A DNA stretch of 64,000 nucleotides from Brugia malayi. Its lineage: Eukaryota > Nematoda > Chromadorea > Rhabditida > Onchocercidae. A program made the position numbers and the translations under genes. This document shows, in pieces, positions 12,211 through 40,836 of the stretch (positions are counted from its first letter, which is position 1; every line of letters begins with the position of its first letter). The stretch spans positions 3,777,221 to 3,841,220 of the forward strand of contig NW_025062479.1 of assembly GCF_000002995.4 (NCBI RefSeq). The letters are read 5' to 3'. The notes under the pieces are model-generated. The model searched no databases and was not told the origin of the DNA. It saw only the letters and a list, made by a program, of their open reading frames with translations.

Positions 12211-13674
12211 TTCATTTTCACTCAGTGTTAGATGTACCTAAATTAATAGGAATTGAAATCGGCTTGAAGAACCACATTTCCTGTCATTTATTTTTATAAG
12301 AAACCACTGGTTTCCACGCCAAAGTATGCTTATTCTTTTGTTAGCAGTTCATAGATGCTCTTCGATGGAATGATTTACGATCCCAAATAAAAGCAGTCAA
12401 GTAGAACAAAACTGAATTTGCAAATGATTTCACTGTATCGGCGATGTAACGTTGAACATTACATAAAGGAAAGTGTGATTCGACTTTGATTTTAATGAAA
12501 ATATTTTAATAATCATCTGAAATCAATCAATTGCCAGTCTGCACAAGAACCACACTAACAGATTGAAACTAGAACAATCTTTTTTTGAGCTAGAACAATT
12601 CGAAATAATTAGATTATGCACTATTGATAGGATAATTCATTAGCACGAAGAGCTTCGAAGAGTTTGAATTTTATATTTTCCACAAAAAAAAAAAAAAAAA
12701 AAACATATAGTATGCGGGAAGCAACACAAATTATTCCTCTTAGAAAAAGCTGATATAGCTGCTGAGCTTTATTATATTTTCTAAACATCGGGGAACAAAA
12801 ATTAATTTTGTACAAAACCTGCTATCAAAATCGAAGAGCTTTTGTTTGATAGGATTGAATAATGAATTTAAGCGTAGGAAGTAATGAATAAGTAATTAAT
12901 TGGAAACTGTTAGTTACATGATACGGAAAACTCATTGCTGTGAGAGGAAATACTCAAAGACTTTGTTATAAATCTCGCTCAGGAAATCGGAAATGAGCGA
13001 ACATACTACACTTGCTGCTCAATATTTCCTTATTTCTGAAAAACTGGATCTTTGAGAAACTAGATAAAAATCAAACAGTGAAATGAAATAAAACCTTTCA
13101 CCTCAGAACTCAAGGAAACTGAGCTAATCTGGAAGTTAGTCAATATTAAATTGATTTCCTGAAAATTGGAACAAATTTTTTTAGAACTAATCGTACTAGC
13201 TGTTTGAACACAATCGAATCACTTTGTTATAATATTGAGCAATAATTGAGCTACAAACACTCACGTAAATTAAGCAAAGTTGCCAATTCAAATATATTTA
13301 CCGACATGATCGAATGTTTTCTTTTTATCATATTAATCGGGATGCGATGAGTTGATAATTCTATGATCTCATTCAGCCATTAATTTAAAAAGTTTGAAGC
13401 TCAAAATATACATTGTTTGTTGGGCTTAAATCGGTCGACAGCTTGTAACATTCTTCTCAATTCCATTTTGTATATTTTTCACGCTCTTACAGATTATTTT
13501 ATCGGAGGGCAGAATTTAAAAGCACATCTTTCAACAGATTTATTAAGAAAAAATGGAATAAACATATTTCATTAAAAGAAAAAACACGTTGGTCAGTTTA
13601 AATAAGGTGGTTTTTCAAATATGCAACAGAAAATTTTGTTTAGTAATGAAAAGAAAATACTGTACTGTCATCCT

Positions 13675-28733
<15,059 letters not shown>

Positions 28734-28740
28734 CTTATGC

Positions 28741-28760
28741 CTGAAAAAAAAAAGAAATTC
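28741..28760 (-). promoter_or_regulatory. 3' splice acceptor at the ATM 5' end, likely trans-splice site
   Basis: On the minus strand a polypyrimidine run ends in TTTTTTTTTTCAG at 28741, seven bases before the first ATG. No coding exon is evident upstream, which fits spliced-leader addition in nematodes. A cis-spliced untranslated exon would look the same. Confidence 0.5.
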
Positions 28761-30931
28761 TCATGTCTTGTACTATACATTATGACTGGTTTTTGATCCC
28801 CACGCATTCATTTTTGCTGATAGATCATGCATAACAGTATCACAAGGCAATCACAAAGTCAGGAGAAAAAGAATGCACTGGCGGGTTAAGTATTGAAAAA
28901 GAGCACAAATGGACGAGAATGTGGCTCACTGGTGAAAAGTGAAGGGGAAAATTACCCGAAGCATCAATACTACATTTCAAAGAAATGATATATTGCACAG
29001 ACTGAAACATCGCATAACACAAAGGACCAGAACTTCCCTAAACTCATCGCACCATCAAATACTCAACAAAGTGCAAAAAAGTATGCGCGCCAAAAAGGGC
29101 TGAAATTTCGAATACCGCGCCAACCTCAAAACATAGGCACACAATGCAAACATCAATTTCAACGGCATTTGGAATGCAGCTCTGTAGCACGGGAAAGTTT
29201 ACTGCATTGAACGGAAAGTGATTTACGCAAGTTCACGTAGGTTAAAATAAATTCACAAATACATCAAATAGATTCTGTTGAAAATTTAATTGTTCTGGAA
29301 GTCATTAAATAAGTTAGCATTTCCATTCGTAGATTTTCGTCCCGTTTTACATTTTATAGTAAATGTATAGAATATCAATTATTATATTTGTTTGTGTGCA
29401 TAGGTATTTAGATAGTCAATATATGTTACACTGACTGTCATAGTTTCTGTTGGTCTAAGAAGATTTCCTATAAACAATAATTTCTCTTTCTATAAATAAT
29501 TTGCTATTGCAATAAAAATTAAACAGATGCATTTACTACTGTATAGTAAATCCACGTCAATAGTTTTAAACTGGACGAGTGCTCTGGAAATGGTCTTAGA
29601 CAGTTTTTTGTTCATATATTACATTTCCCTTTTTCTTAAATTTTTTTTTCGATCAGAACAAAATATAACATCTTCTCAGTGTGTTATAATTTTAGTATTT
29701 AGTATTGATTAGATGAAGAAAACCTTCCTGAACTTAGTCTATCTATTCCCTACATTTTCTTGATTTAAAAAACATCGTTTTACAAACTTTTATGAATACA
29801 GGCACTATTTTTATGAAAATTTGCTGCCACCAAAGTAAAAATAAAAACATTGTTGACAAAAATCTCATGTTGCTTTAAGTTGATATTGATAAAGCTGGAA
29901 AAATAAGCTGTCATTGTTTCCATTTCAGGCTGTGTGACAGCTGAGGAATGATAGAGTAGTTGGGAAACCAGCGAGAGTAACTTGTATTGAAACAAACAAA
30001 TAAATTTTTAAATAAAAAAAAATCCGCTGGAAGCCTTTTCTTGGAAAAATATTATTCCTTTCCAGTTGCTGAGGTAAATGCATGCATAGTCATATCAACC
30101 TAGAAATCAGATGAATGACTTGGCAGGTCTTATTTGATGCTTATTTTTAGTAATGTACTAGATTTAAAAGATCTGCTCCTCGAACTCATTTTGATTGTTA
30201 GATGATTTTTTGCATTTCAGAACGTCGTTTATTATGTAAAGACAAACTATCGAAAAAGCTAATGAAAATTAACGAAAATTTGTTGAATTATAGCTGGCAC
30301 TTCTTTTTCGTAATCTTTAGCGGACTGATTGAAATACCTCACCCATTCCAAGAGCTGATTCATAAAATACATGAATTTTGTGCCTTACACATCATTTCGC
30401 TTTCATTATATTTGCTGCAAAACTGATTTTAAAATTTTACTCAAGCTGCGTTAAGATATTCTAGACAATTATACTTTCTCTATCTTAAATAAGCCGATTG
30501 ACTGTGATTTCATCCTTCATTTTATGTTTCATAAGTATTTTCCCGCTCTGATGAGATCGAAGTATCGATAACATATAATAAATAATCGTCCAAATTCCTT
30601 ACTGTAAACTGATCGACGATGATTCATTTTGTTGGCGAATGTGAGGACTTTTTTGACGAAGACGTATTGAATCCGAGCTGCTGTCCCATCCCAGAGTCAG
30701 GGATGAATGATAACAGCGCCGACGTAATCTACAATGAATGCACATGACCATTTTGGAAAACGACTGTGTAAGCATACTTAATGATACACCAGATTTGAAG
30801 GCATGATCGTTAAATCATTCCCTGACCAGTCCACTTGGTCGATCAATGTATAAAAGCATCTTTTTAAGTTGTTTGAAGCTTTCCAAAATTCATCATTAAG
30901 CTTGATGTTTCTCGAAATTATACCTCTTGCA
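28761..30931. other. Intergenic interval upstream of ATM
   Basis: This should hold the ATM promoter. The only candidate gene is the small ORF at 30619-30747. ORFs at 29527-29712 (+) and 30202-30426 (+) are AT-driven and have no splice or family support. Confidence 0.5.
30619..30747 (+). CDS. Possible small ORF, 42 residues
   Basis: An ATG ORF with an acidic, compositionally balanced product (MIHFVGECEDFFDEDVLNPS then two cysteines and a polar tail). It has better codon balance than its surroundings and an in-frame stop just upstream. No splice context, poly(A) signal or recognised family supports it. It may be an isolated exon or chance. Confidence 0.22.
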   Translation: MIHFVGECEDFFDEDVLNPSCCPIPESGMNDNSADVIYNECT

Positions 30932-33883
30932 TTATGACAAAATAGGCCTAGTTCTAGAAGGAAGTTGGAATGCAAAAAATTTTCCTTTATTTGTACTTTA
31001 CTAAATCTTTGTAGAAATTACCTTGAATGCAATTTATTAGATCGATCTAATGGAACGCAGCTAGGTACATTTGTATTATTCGTAGATATTTCAAGAGGTG
31101 TACTTCGTGAAAAATCAGCAAAAGTTTCATTCTTCTTCCTGAAAGATTTTTGAGAAGCAAGCATGTGTGTTAACGTCAAACACTGGTAATAACAACAGGG
31201 TTTTCCGATATTTACGACTGAATTGACAGTTGGATAATAAGACCTGATGTAGTGTAAACTATTTCAGGAATGACAGAACTACAACAACAAACCGAAGAGC
31301 TGGAATAACCGGTGAATGAACTGATCTTTTTGCATTATCATTCACATGTTCCTTTTTCTTCTCCCACCATTCCAGGTCATTTGATTCATCTCTTGAAGAT
31401 GCTCTTTCTTCCAAAGTTTTTGTACCTTCTAGAAAGAAAAATAAGACTGCACTTCCTGGAGTACCGATTTTCAATGTTTAAATTGAACAAACTGCCTAGG
31501 GGAAACAGTCATCAAACAATAACAGCCTCAGCACATTATTATACTACGTATCAAAAAATTTCACCAATACTACTGATACTGTCGAATGAATACTACTTTC
31601 TCTATAATGATGATTACACTGACCGACACTGCAAGGAACATTACGTCTCATACGATTTTTCGCTTCATGACGGTCCTTCAATGCTATTTCTTCGTGTAAC
31701 GCTCGCATGCGAGCTGCTCTACGTTGAGCTTCCAATATTTTTTCTTTTTCCTTACGTTCTTCTTCCTCAACCTCTTGTTGTGCTTTTCGTCTGTACTCCT
31801 CGAATCTATAAAACTTGTTTGGTTGAGAAAAATCTCAGCCTTCAAATTAATTGGGAAAATTCCTCAATGAAAGTGATATCAGTAATAAATTGAATACGTG
31901 TAAATAATCTTAAGTGTTGATATTAATTCTCATTTATTAATAACCTTACTTTATCATTTCTTTTCTTTCTATTTCCAGTTCACGTTGCTGTTCTTCCTCT
32001 TTACGACGTCGATTCTGCTCAATTTGTAATTGCAGGTCACGTTTATATTGCTCCGTTGAATCAATAGTGATCAATTTTTGGTAACATTGGTGTTGTACTG
32101 AGGGTGTTATCTTGTGTGATAAAGAATGCTCATGTACTGAAAGTTTATTGTATGAATAACTTTCCAACCTGATCATTGTGACACCATGAAAAGCAGTTCA
32201 AAACAACAGTGTTGCAAACCGAAATGAAGTTATTATAGATTTCTCAACATTCAAATTTTTTCATGGCAATTTTGCGCGATTTTTTGGAAGGAAAGGAAAT
32301 ATTAAGTTATTTTTCATTGAACTGCTAAGAAAATAATTCAACTGACGCTGCTGATTAGAAGTTTCGCACTGCGGATTTTGGAAAGTGGAAACAGTTGGAC
32401 TTTCGTTGGTCTTCTAAAATCAAATAGTTAATGCAAAAGAAAAAACTAACATTAAAGACACTTCGTTACTGCAAAATTTTCAAGGTCCTCACATCATATT
32501 GGAGGATTTTTACAAATCAAAGAAAGGTCAAACGCAGAAAACGAAAAAGCAACAATTTTGGATAAAGAATGTAACTGCGGCGAACACATATTTATGGACC
32601 TGGAAATTAACGGTTTAACCTTATCAAACTGACATTTGTTAAATTGCAAGTTAAAGAGATAAATAGTAACAAACCCTATCAAACATAAAACCTTCTCTTG
32701 TTATCAAGACTGGTGTATGCCAAGAAGGAGTTCCACGAATCTCACTTTTTGGTTGAGGAGCATTAAGAGCCGATGACGAATTTATTGAGCCGTTGTTACT
32801 GAAAGGACCAAGCCCGAAAGAAATAAAAAATTTTTTGAACATGGAATAAAGCAGTTTTGGGTTGGTATAAATTTCAACAACAATTGTTATGATCTCACTA
32901 TTTTTAGCAGCAAAAATAACTTGAAGAATTCTGAAGTACTTTAGTTTTACCCGCAGGTCATGGAGTGATTAATGCCACATGCTTCTGAACGCAATAATTT
33001 ATTTTGTTCATTAATATTATCAGTAGACAATGAAGAGATAGCGACACTTGGTAAGTGAGATAGGTTAACCTGAAAAGTAGTTGGTTATAATGAAAACAGC
33101 GATGAATGCCTAAGTTTGCTCTCTAAATGCTGCTGAAAATCGTAAATCATAAATGAAATTGGGAACACTTCCGCTTTCCTTTTAATTTTGATGGAAAAGA
33201 AATTGAAGTTATAATCAGAGTGAAGAAAAAGCATTTTCATAGCAGTGAAGAGGACTTACATTTTGAAGTTGGGCATTGTTTGGAATGGTTACCAAATTTG
33301 CGGTTGTAACGAAATGGGGTATAATTGATGTTGAGCTACTATAAAGTGTGGAACTACTGGTCACTGGTTCATAATAAACCTTACAACCAATTTGGATAGG
33401 CCTGAGCTGCCATAGATCAGGCCTAAAGTTCGTTGTTTGCTCAAACATAACTGGTGTTGTTATTTGAGATGAAAACAGATGAGGTCTCCAGTGGTAAAGG
33501 TTGGTTGGAAAATCAAGCGGAATAGGGTAATAGACTGGGAATGACTGATGATGGTAAGGTTGCCATAAAGACGCTGTTTCAGATTGTAACATATGTTGCG
33601 GGCATTCAATATGATTATTGCAACCGGGCAAAACTTTTGCAGAATTACTTGCTGTATCATTTTGTGCAGTATCTTTGAGAACAGAAGTAGATATATTTAT
33701 TGCCTGGCCATTTTTATAATTTGGTCTATAGATGGCTTTCTCTGACAAGCAGTGAGTAGAACATAAATTTACAGATGTATCTGGCAGCGAATTTGTTATT
33801 GTCTTGTCGTCTTCACTATTAATATTACCAATTATTGTTAAATTTGACTGAGTTGAAGGATTCCAGGTGTATGTTCGAACCAT
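30932..33883 (-). CDS. Coiled-coil protein, possibly CSPP1/CCDC66-like (9 exons)
   Basis: Exons from the start: 33260-33883, 32951-33069, 32675-32798, 32343-32413, 31950-32168, 31624-31805, 31293-31428, 31022-31138, 30932-30953. All are in phase and give about 537 residues. The first 210 residues are Ser/Thr/Asn-rich and probably disordered (MVRTYTWNPSTQSNLTIIG). A conserved-looking block SEIRGTPSWHTPVLITREG is at about residue 265. A long, highly charged single-helix/coiled-coil region spans about residues 355-440 (YKRDLQLQIEQNRRRKEEEQ, then EAQRRAARMRALHEEIALKD). It is followed by SPVIPALRKKNETFADFSRS. The charged helix plus an SP.IPALR block recalls ciliary/centrosomal proteins, but the assignment is tentative. 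The ATG at 33883 follows an in-frame stop and an acceptor at 33907. The last, 7-codon exon is the weakest part. Confidence 0.65.
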
Positions 33884-33906
33884 CCGGAGCACATACGTGA
33901 ATTATC

Positions 33907-33918
33907 CTGAATATAACA
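33907..33918 (-). promoter_or_regulatory. 3' splice acceptor before the coiled-coil gene
   Basis: TTATATTCAG on the minus strand ends at 33907, about 24 bases before the ATG. The bases between acceptor and ATG contain an in-frame TAA, so they are untranslated. This is consistent with trans-splicing. Confidence 0.45.
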
Positions 33919-33946
33919 AACACTATTTTGTTTTCAGCTTTTGAAA

Positions 33947-34110
33947 TTATTCCTGAAAAAGATATTTAAAACATAATTGATCACGGAGAAATCCCAATCG
34001 TCGTAATAACGAGACGTCAGGAGTGACTGAATAATCTTGTCCTTTTCCTTTGTTTTGGCAGTTTAGTAAATATGAATCTTTCTCACGAAGTGGATTTAAG
34101 AAAATTTGAT
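33947..34110 (-). CDS. Unplaced coding-like segment upstream of the coiled-coil gene
   Basis: An open minus-strand frame ends at a TAA (33947) and reads, in part, FLNPLREKDSYLLNCQNKGK and SLLRRLGFLRDQLCFKYLFQ. The composition is protein-like. It has no in-frame ATG and no donor that joins it in frame to the ATG-bearing exon at 33883. It may be an alternative or skipped exon of the same gene, or the end of a separate unit. Confidence 0.28.
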
Positions 34111-37100
34111 CATAAATATTGTTGAAAAAGTTTTTTTTTTTTCTTGCTATTATCATGAAAGCGGTTTACATTGCTTATATTACACTACCATTTAAAATGA
34201 TTGCAAAGTTTAATTTGAAAACCTTATTGGAGTACAGGAATATAGATGGCTCGATAGAACCTAATGATATATATTATATTCTTGGTATTTCAGAAAAAGC
34301 TAAAAAACTGACAATAATGTAAGTAAGCCTGAAGTTGGGATTATAAATTGAAGGTTGAAATTACCAACTACTTCATGTGTATACTATCAATGGGTAATTT
34401 GCTTTGTATGATGAAATGATAATAATTTGTGTATGTATCTGCTGCATTCATTCCTGATTATCATTTTCATTTAAACAAGAACAGCTTCCCTCGAGTTATT
34501 TCCATGCGTTATTTTTTCAAATGTCGTTGTCTTGAATAAGGTAGTTATTATTTTTGCAAACGATGTTGAAGTAGAAAAGTGAAAAGTTGTAAATTTGTAA
34601 CCAAAAGAAAAACGTGAGCTACCATTATGAAATATGTTATTTTGATGGAAGAAGTGTAAACGATTAATTAACGCACAAACATTGTGAAATATCTAAGAAT
34701 CGAAATACAGAATCCAAATGTATTACCTCAAAGAAATATAATAAATAGAAACTAGCCAAATCATCACCCAAGTACTATATAATGGTTACCGAGGTAAATC
34801 ATCATTGCATTTCTTAATTTCCCGAAGGAAGTTGCCGGAATATAATTTAAATTCATGAGCTATTTTCTGACAAATCTACCACTACCGATATTTCGTAATA
34901 TTTTTGGAGCAGTTAGAATGTAATTAGAATTGCATAGCTAAGATTTTCCATTTTAATTGATTTTACATTTAATGCCCATTCCAATTTTGATTTCCATTTT
35001 TATGAGTATAAAATTACTCTTACAAACAAAAAAATGGAAATGTAAAAAAGAACAATCATAATCAATAATTTCATCAGAATATAAGTGAATAGTTCTCATG
35101 CTAAAAAAGAGTTAGTTGACAGGAAAAATTAATAATGAACATATGCAGTACAATGCGGACGTGCCAGCAGAGTAAGAGTAATATAAGAATGTTCTAACTT
35201 CTATAGGAATCTTTACTTCTCTTTCTAATGTGATATAAATGTATTTGTTCAAGTTGTAATTTACTCAGTATTTCAATATAGCAGACATTCAAGAATGAAA
35301 TACATCATGCATATATATATATACACACACACGTACACATACACACATACATACATAGGCATATGTATACAAGGGATAAGTTGAATTTCTGTCGATCATG
35401 GAGTCCAGAGAATTAATGTTGTGAATGTGTTTTCTGAAATGCTTTTAGTTTAGTGAAGACGTTGCCAAGGTTACTCATGATATTGTAAGAAAATTGCAGC
35501 TGACTTAATCATTATGATTCGTGCTAAACTTCATTCCTTTAATCAGATCCATTTAAAACATATCTGAAGGCTACAATAAGAAATTGATGCAATTTCGATT
35601 TTAAACAAATTAATCAAGCGATCAACATTTTTCCAGAAACAAAGAATTGAAGTGAAACAACTATTTATCTGTCTTTACCTCATCCAACCTGTCTTTCTCT
35701 TACCATTTGTATTATAGCAAAAATTGATTGCAAATTATTAATCATTTCTTATGAATATTTCCAATGTCTGCATCTTACAGCAATTAGGAATTTAATAGAA
35801 TTGAGTAAGTTGATTTTTTAATCCAGCCTTAAAAAGAAAAGTTCTCCCAAGTAGAGACAGTTTACATTGTCACTTCGTTTCTTTTGATTTATAACTAGCT
35901 AAATCTCACCAAGATATTTGTTAACTTCCTTCACGACCGCAAATTTTTGTTAGTGAAATCAAATAATGAAAATAATGGAAAAATTGGTCAGCTCAGACTT
36001 AACATTACAAACATCCATTATTCTCCTTTTTTTCAAATTATCAAAATAATTTGAAAACCAAGCATATTTGCACGTGATAATCCCACAGATCTCAAAATTG
36101 CACACTTTCTGAATGTTAATTTTTACAAATAAAGCTAAATATTGCTTTAAGCGCGAAATATCTGTTGTTGTATGACAAAGTCTTTGCCCAATTCTCACAA
36201 AAAAAAAAAAAAAACTCAAATAATTGAATTGAAGTCGTGATAATGAAAATTTCTGTTAAAGTTACTCCGCACTTTTTCTGATTTCGAAACGTTTTGACGA
36301 CAATTCAGCTTCATTTTCTAAGCACTAACTGTCTTGGATTTATCGTTTTGGTCAGAAGAGTAGATGATTTGGATTAGTTAAGCTCCCTGGACTTACTTCA
36401 AGTTTGTAGAACTTGGAGTGAATCCTTTGCTTCTTGTCTGCCAGTAAGATCGACCCAGATATCATCTATTTTCTTTCAAAATGTGAATCGACACTACATT
36501 AAGTTGAATAATAGAAAACCGGAGGAATGAATGATACTGTTAATTAGCGGGGTGAGAAGACCGCCACCGATCGTTTCTTTTTTACCAAGTAATTAGAGAA
36601 GGTTTTTAAAGATGTAGGAAGTGGGCTGGCTTAGTAGATTAACATTTACAATGAAGACAGATGTACATTTACTATTTGAGATTTAGATAAAGAATTCATT
36701 GTTTCAAAAAAGTGGATATAACAAAGGAATAACGAATTGGTTTATAGTGATGAATCATTAGAATTATTCTAAACACTCAGTGTGTAATATTTTTTCGGTT
36801 TCCCGACATTACACTGGTAATACATTGTTGACTTCAACATAGGTTTTTTTTAATAAGTTATCCTAGAAATATAACTATCAGAACTATCAGATGTTGATCA
36901 ATGGAAATACAAATATCGAAACAAATATGTTTGATAATGATAGCACTAAACTCAAAAATAAAGTCGAATTATAGCATATGCCCTTTGCCTTTTAAAAAAA
37001 TCGAATGTCATAAAAAATGTCATAATGTCAAATATATATGCATGAAATAAATAATTAGAGAATTAGCCATCTATAGGATTCCGGGACTTAATTGATAACT

Positions 37101-38793
37101 GGATAAAACTTTATGATCAAGAACAATAATATGAAAAAATAGCAGTTCAATATATGATTACCATCAATCACTGTCGAAATAGTGTATGTTCATTATTGTT
37201 ATATGTAAATTATCTCTATCGTAAATGATATGTCCAACCAAAATGTTACAGATCCATACTACTGGAATTAGACTGCTCCATTTTTGTTCGAAAAAGTTAG
37301 TTTAAAACACGCCTGAAAAGGACATTTCTCCTTACCCTTAATTTACCCATTAGTGGTTTCTATGTTTTTTATTGGATTGAGGCGATATTATATAACCACA
37401 AATATTAGAATGACGTGCTCAGAAAAAAAAAATCTTATGAATTCAAAATAGTCTTAAAAACTGACTGCTAGTGTTCACTAGCCACGCACTTGCAAATGAT
37501 CAATTACCAACCCCTCTGCAATGATCAGTTTTGTCGTCTTGTTTTATCTTCAACAGATTATTAGAAGAAACATCAAATGTATGATTTTGAAACTATCCTG
37601 GAAAGAGCTGTGTTTGACTTATTGCTCAATGCGCTGCCATTTTTTGTATAATTCTCCCGAACCTTCGATTTTACCATTCAATTTGAACGGTTTCATATTA
37701 AGCAAAGCAATCAGTGGTGCACCATTTTCAACAGGAAATCCTGATCAAAGTCTTTTTTTAAAAGAAATATATTAGGATGAATATGAAAATATATCTTATA
37801 AAAAGATGAACATATAAAATTATACTACATGAAGGTAATTTTCCTTGCACCTTATACAAATGGTTTGGATATGTTGTATTCTGGATCCCTACTTGTTTCA
37901 ATTAATGATTTTCAATTGATTTCGAATTTCTGTACAAACACTGGTTACAATACTTTGTGAATGCATATTTACTTAAAGAAGAGGGGATTTCTTCAGAAAA
38001 TCTGAAGGATTTGAGATTGATTCTACACCCAAATTAAGAAGGATTTTATTATCGTATTGGGAGTATAGCTCCTGTGAAAAAGGGTTAAACAAATAACCAA
38101 AGCATTGGCTCAATTACACTATACAAGGTCGCAAAAGTCAACCAAGAACCAAATCACTGCCGTCTTTAATTTCTATTTTGCTGTATAGAATTACATATAG
38201 CTGATTCAAAGAACTTATACATACTTCCAATTAGCATTATCACATAAGCAATAAAAAGATCACGTCAAACTTCATATTACCTTTCTTTATGATTGATTTT
38301 GCTCAAGTCAACTCAACTAAAAAAAAATACCGTCATAGATGTTCCTTATCCTTTGTATATTATTTCCGACAGCCGATTGCGACTGCAAAATTGAAAATAT
38401 GCCGTGTTATTTCGCAAAACATCTAATATTCAACTCAAATATAAGTGATAAATCTTCATTCACAACCATCTTTTGTAAGCTAAAAAAATCATAGTTCGTT
38501 TTCCGCCACTTTCCTTGCCAAACAACAAGCACTTTTATAAGCGTTATTGCAATAAAAACATAATATACCACATCCACTAAAATATATAAGAAAAAAATTG
38601 TCGAGACATAAAAATGGGCAATGATTTCGTTACTGATGTTAGAATATTTCAGATGTTGATCAAAACATAAATACGTCAAACAGAAGCACAATGTTAATGC
38701 CATGAATTTTAATATAAAGTATTCGCACTACCGTGGTATTTTTGAAAACACAAGGAAACTGAGTTTCATATAAAGAGAGACACAAGAAGACAT
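34111..38793. other. Gene-poor 4.7 kb interval
   Basis: No exon chain is supported. A 60-codon plus-strand ATG ORF (34155-34322) and a plus-strand ORF at 37521-37775 lack family or splice support. A compound AT/AC microsatellite sits at 35309-35358. Confidence 0.5.
35309..35358. repeat. Compound AT/AC microsatellite
   Basis: ATATATATATAT passes into ACACACACAC and then imperfect ACATAC units. It is simple sequence. Confidence 0.75.
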
Positions 38794-40836
38794 CTATGCT
38801 AAACCAAGTTTTTGCTTTTGTTTTCTTTTCTTTTTAACTATATCCATATTTCGTTCTTTCCAATTGCTTTTTCTCAACTTTATTGGCCTGTTTCCAACAT
38901 ACTTTCCATCCATTTCACGACAGGCACGAACGAAATCCTAAAAAACAATTTTAAAATTCTGCTGAAATTTCAATTCCAAGACGTCCACATGAAAGTACAC
39001 AAAATGAATAACTGAAAACAACTGACATCCTGGTGTTTAAAGGAAACAAATCCATAGCCCTTTGATTTATTAGTTCTAGCTTCGCGAATGACTTTAGCTT
39101 TTTGGAAGCTTGGGTATTTACGAAAGGCTTTTGCCAATAACTCATCTGATACTTCGTTCCCCAAATCACCACAAAAGATGCGGAAATCATTCGGATCCCA
39201 TTCTGCCAACGACTTATCTTCCCAAACCTAAAATACATATTGAAGATAAAGAAAATAATTCAAATGAAACGAAATATGAATTTGCTTTTCTGAGTGTGAA
39301 AATATAAAACCCAAGTAAAGAAAAAAAAATCATTTATTCTGATTCTTTATTACCTGCCCACCACCGCAACGCAAAAATCGTTTCATCTTTTTCTCCCCAC
39401 GCATAACTTGACCAATATAAGTGGAGCGATGAGTTGATTCGGAATGTATTTTTTGTGCAATAGCTTCTATATCAGAGGTTAGAACCTAAATAATTAAAAA
39501 AAAAAATTATATAATCTGAATCATCAGTTATGTCCAGTCTTCCAATGTAGCACAACTAGAGATAAAAATGTACACAGGAAAGATAGCACAAAGTCCTCTA
39601 ATGTGCTAGCTATAGACAATAAAATCAATAAAGTTTTGTACAATTTGATAACCTGAGTTTTCAAAGAGCTAGTTCCTGCCTCTCCATTTTTCTCTTTGTC
39701 TCTATTATCGTCCTTTCTCATTGCATCTTCGTACAAACTAGGTCCCGATTCAAGAACACTTGGTTGAGGTGGTATATGCACTGGTGGACGTATAAAACCA
39801 ACTAATGGCAGTCGAAGCTGAAATTTAAAAAGCTGCATTAGTTAAATACTATTGAAAATGCAATACCCAACAAAATTCAACGTTAATATAACTATGGAAA
39901 ATGATTAATCCACAGTCTTACCTGAGGTGGTATAAATCGCATGGATAAATTTGTCTGGGGAACAAAACCTGGACGCATCATTACATGAGGTAAGAAGCTG
40001 TAAAACAAACCTATTTGAAAAGAGTACTGACTTGAATAAATGAAAAAGGTGTTCAACAACATACAACAGAAGACAAGAAATAATGGTACCATATAAAAGC
40101 GATATGTATTATATCACACTGTAAAATCAAGAACGCGTTAAGTAAACTTACGGAGGAGGTGTTGGACGCACTACAGGATTTACGGGATTTGCTGCTACAG
40201 AACCGCTGATAAAAGGACCCATAAACAGTTTTGGTTCAGGTTGAACAGCGGGACCGATGGATGGCTGCACTGATGGATGTGAGGAAACATCATTACGAGT
40301 AGAAGAAACTGCTGCTGCATTTGGGGAAGTTTGCGAAACGTCCGTCTGACTGACAACAGTATTTGTTGTAACGGTAGATGCACTGCGAGGATGTGATTCT
40401 ACAGAAGATATTTCTTTTTCAAACCTGAAAAAAGAAACAATATATAAAACGTTACTAGCTGCTAGTAAAACAATGAAATAGCTCAAATCCTAACAGTGTG
40501 TATGTAATATGATCCATAATGCTAACTCCATAAAATAAGTTGTAAAAAACTTGCTTTACTTTTTCACGAAAATACCAGCAAAATAAAATAGAAAATTTTC
40601 TCGGTAAAGCACAATAAGCATCACGAATGTCCGACAATTTACTACGGTGTGTTTCATATTGAGCAGCATAACTACATGCCGATATGGTACTGGAAAACAG
40701 GCCAACCAACCCGCTGTCAAAATACTATATTTAATTCTATTATCAAGCCGAATAACTACATAAATGTGCATACAAATGTTGAACAAACTAACAGAGCCAA
40801 CTCATCTTCGATACTGCGACTTTCATTAGCAATCAT
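38794..40836 (-). CDS. RBM42: RNA-binding protein 42 (RBM42) orthologue, 7 exons
   Basis: Exons from the start: 40793-40836, 40152-40424, 39922-39997, 39653-39817, 39354-39485, 39027-39227, 38794-38937. All are GT-AG and in phase, giving 344 residues. The N-terminus has IEDELALFEKEIS, matching the RBM42 EMALFEQE block. A Pro/Ser-rich middle has RPGFVPQ. The C-terminus carries one RRM (about residues 241-318) with RNP2 RIFCGDLG and RNP1 KGYGFVSF, preceded by the diagnostic WEDKSLAEWDPNDF and followed by REMDGKYVGNRPIKLRKS and a lysine-rich tail. RBM42 binds mRNA and associates with hnRNP K and splicing factors in animals. The start codon lies just after an acceptor (40845-40846) that is itself tandemly duplicated. 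It is divergent from the GTPBP1 gene with 681 bases between start codons. Confidence 0.93.

Larger units (their letters stand above)
7551..13674. other. Gene-poor 6.1 kb interval between convergent genes
   Basis: No exon chain could be supported on either strand. Contents noted: a poly(T) run near 7894, a TTA-type microsatellite near 8160-8185, two diverged copies of a roughly 460-base repeat (9556-10012 and 11753-12210), a cluster of degenerate direct repeats near 10174-10390, and a poly(A) run near 12683. An AATAAA on the minus strand at about 13539-13544 lies roughly 130 bases past the ATM stop and may be its poly(A) signal. Confidence 0.55.

Noticed and set aside
31312..31893. Plus-strand 193-codon ORF
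   Set aside because: Antisense to exons of the coiled-coil gene (31293-31428 and 31624-31805). The minus strand has phase-consistent splicing and strong composition; the plus product is hydrophobic and low-complexity.
34155..34322. Plus-strand ORF beginning MKAVYIAYITLPFKM
   Set aside because: Short, AT-driven, with no splice or family support.
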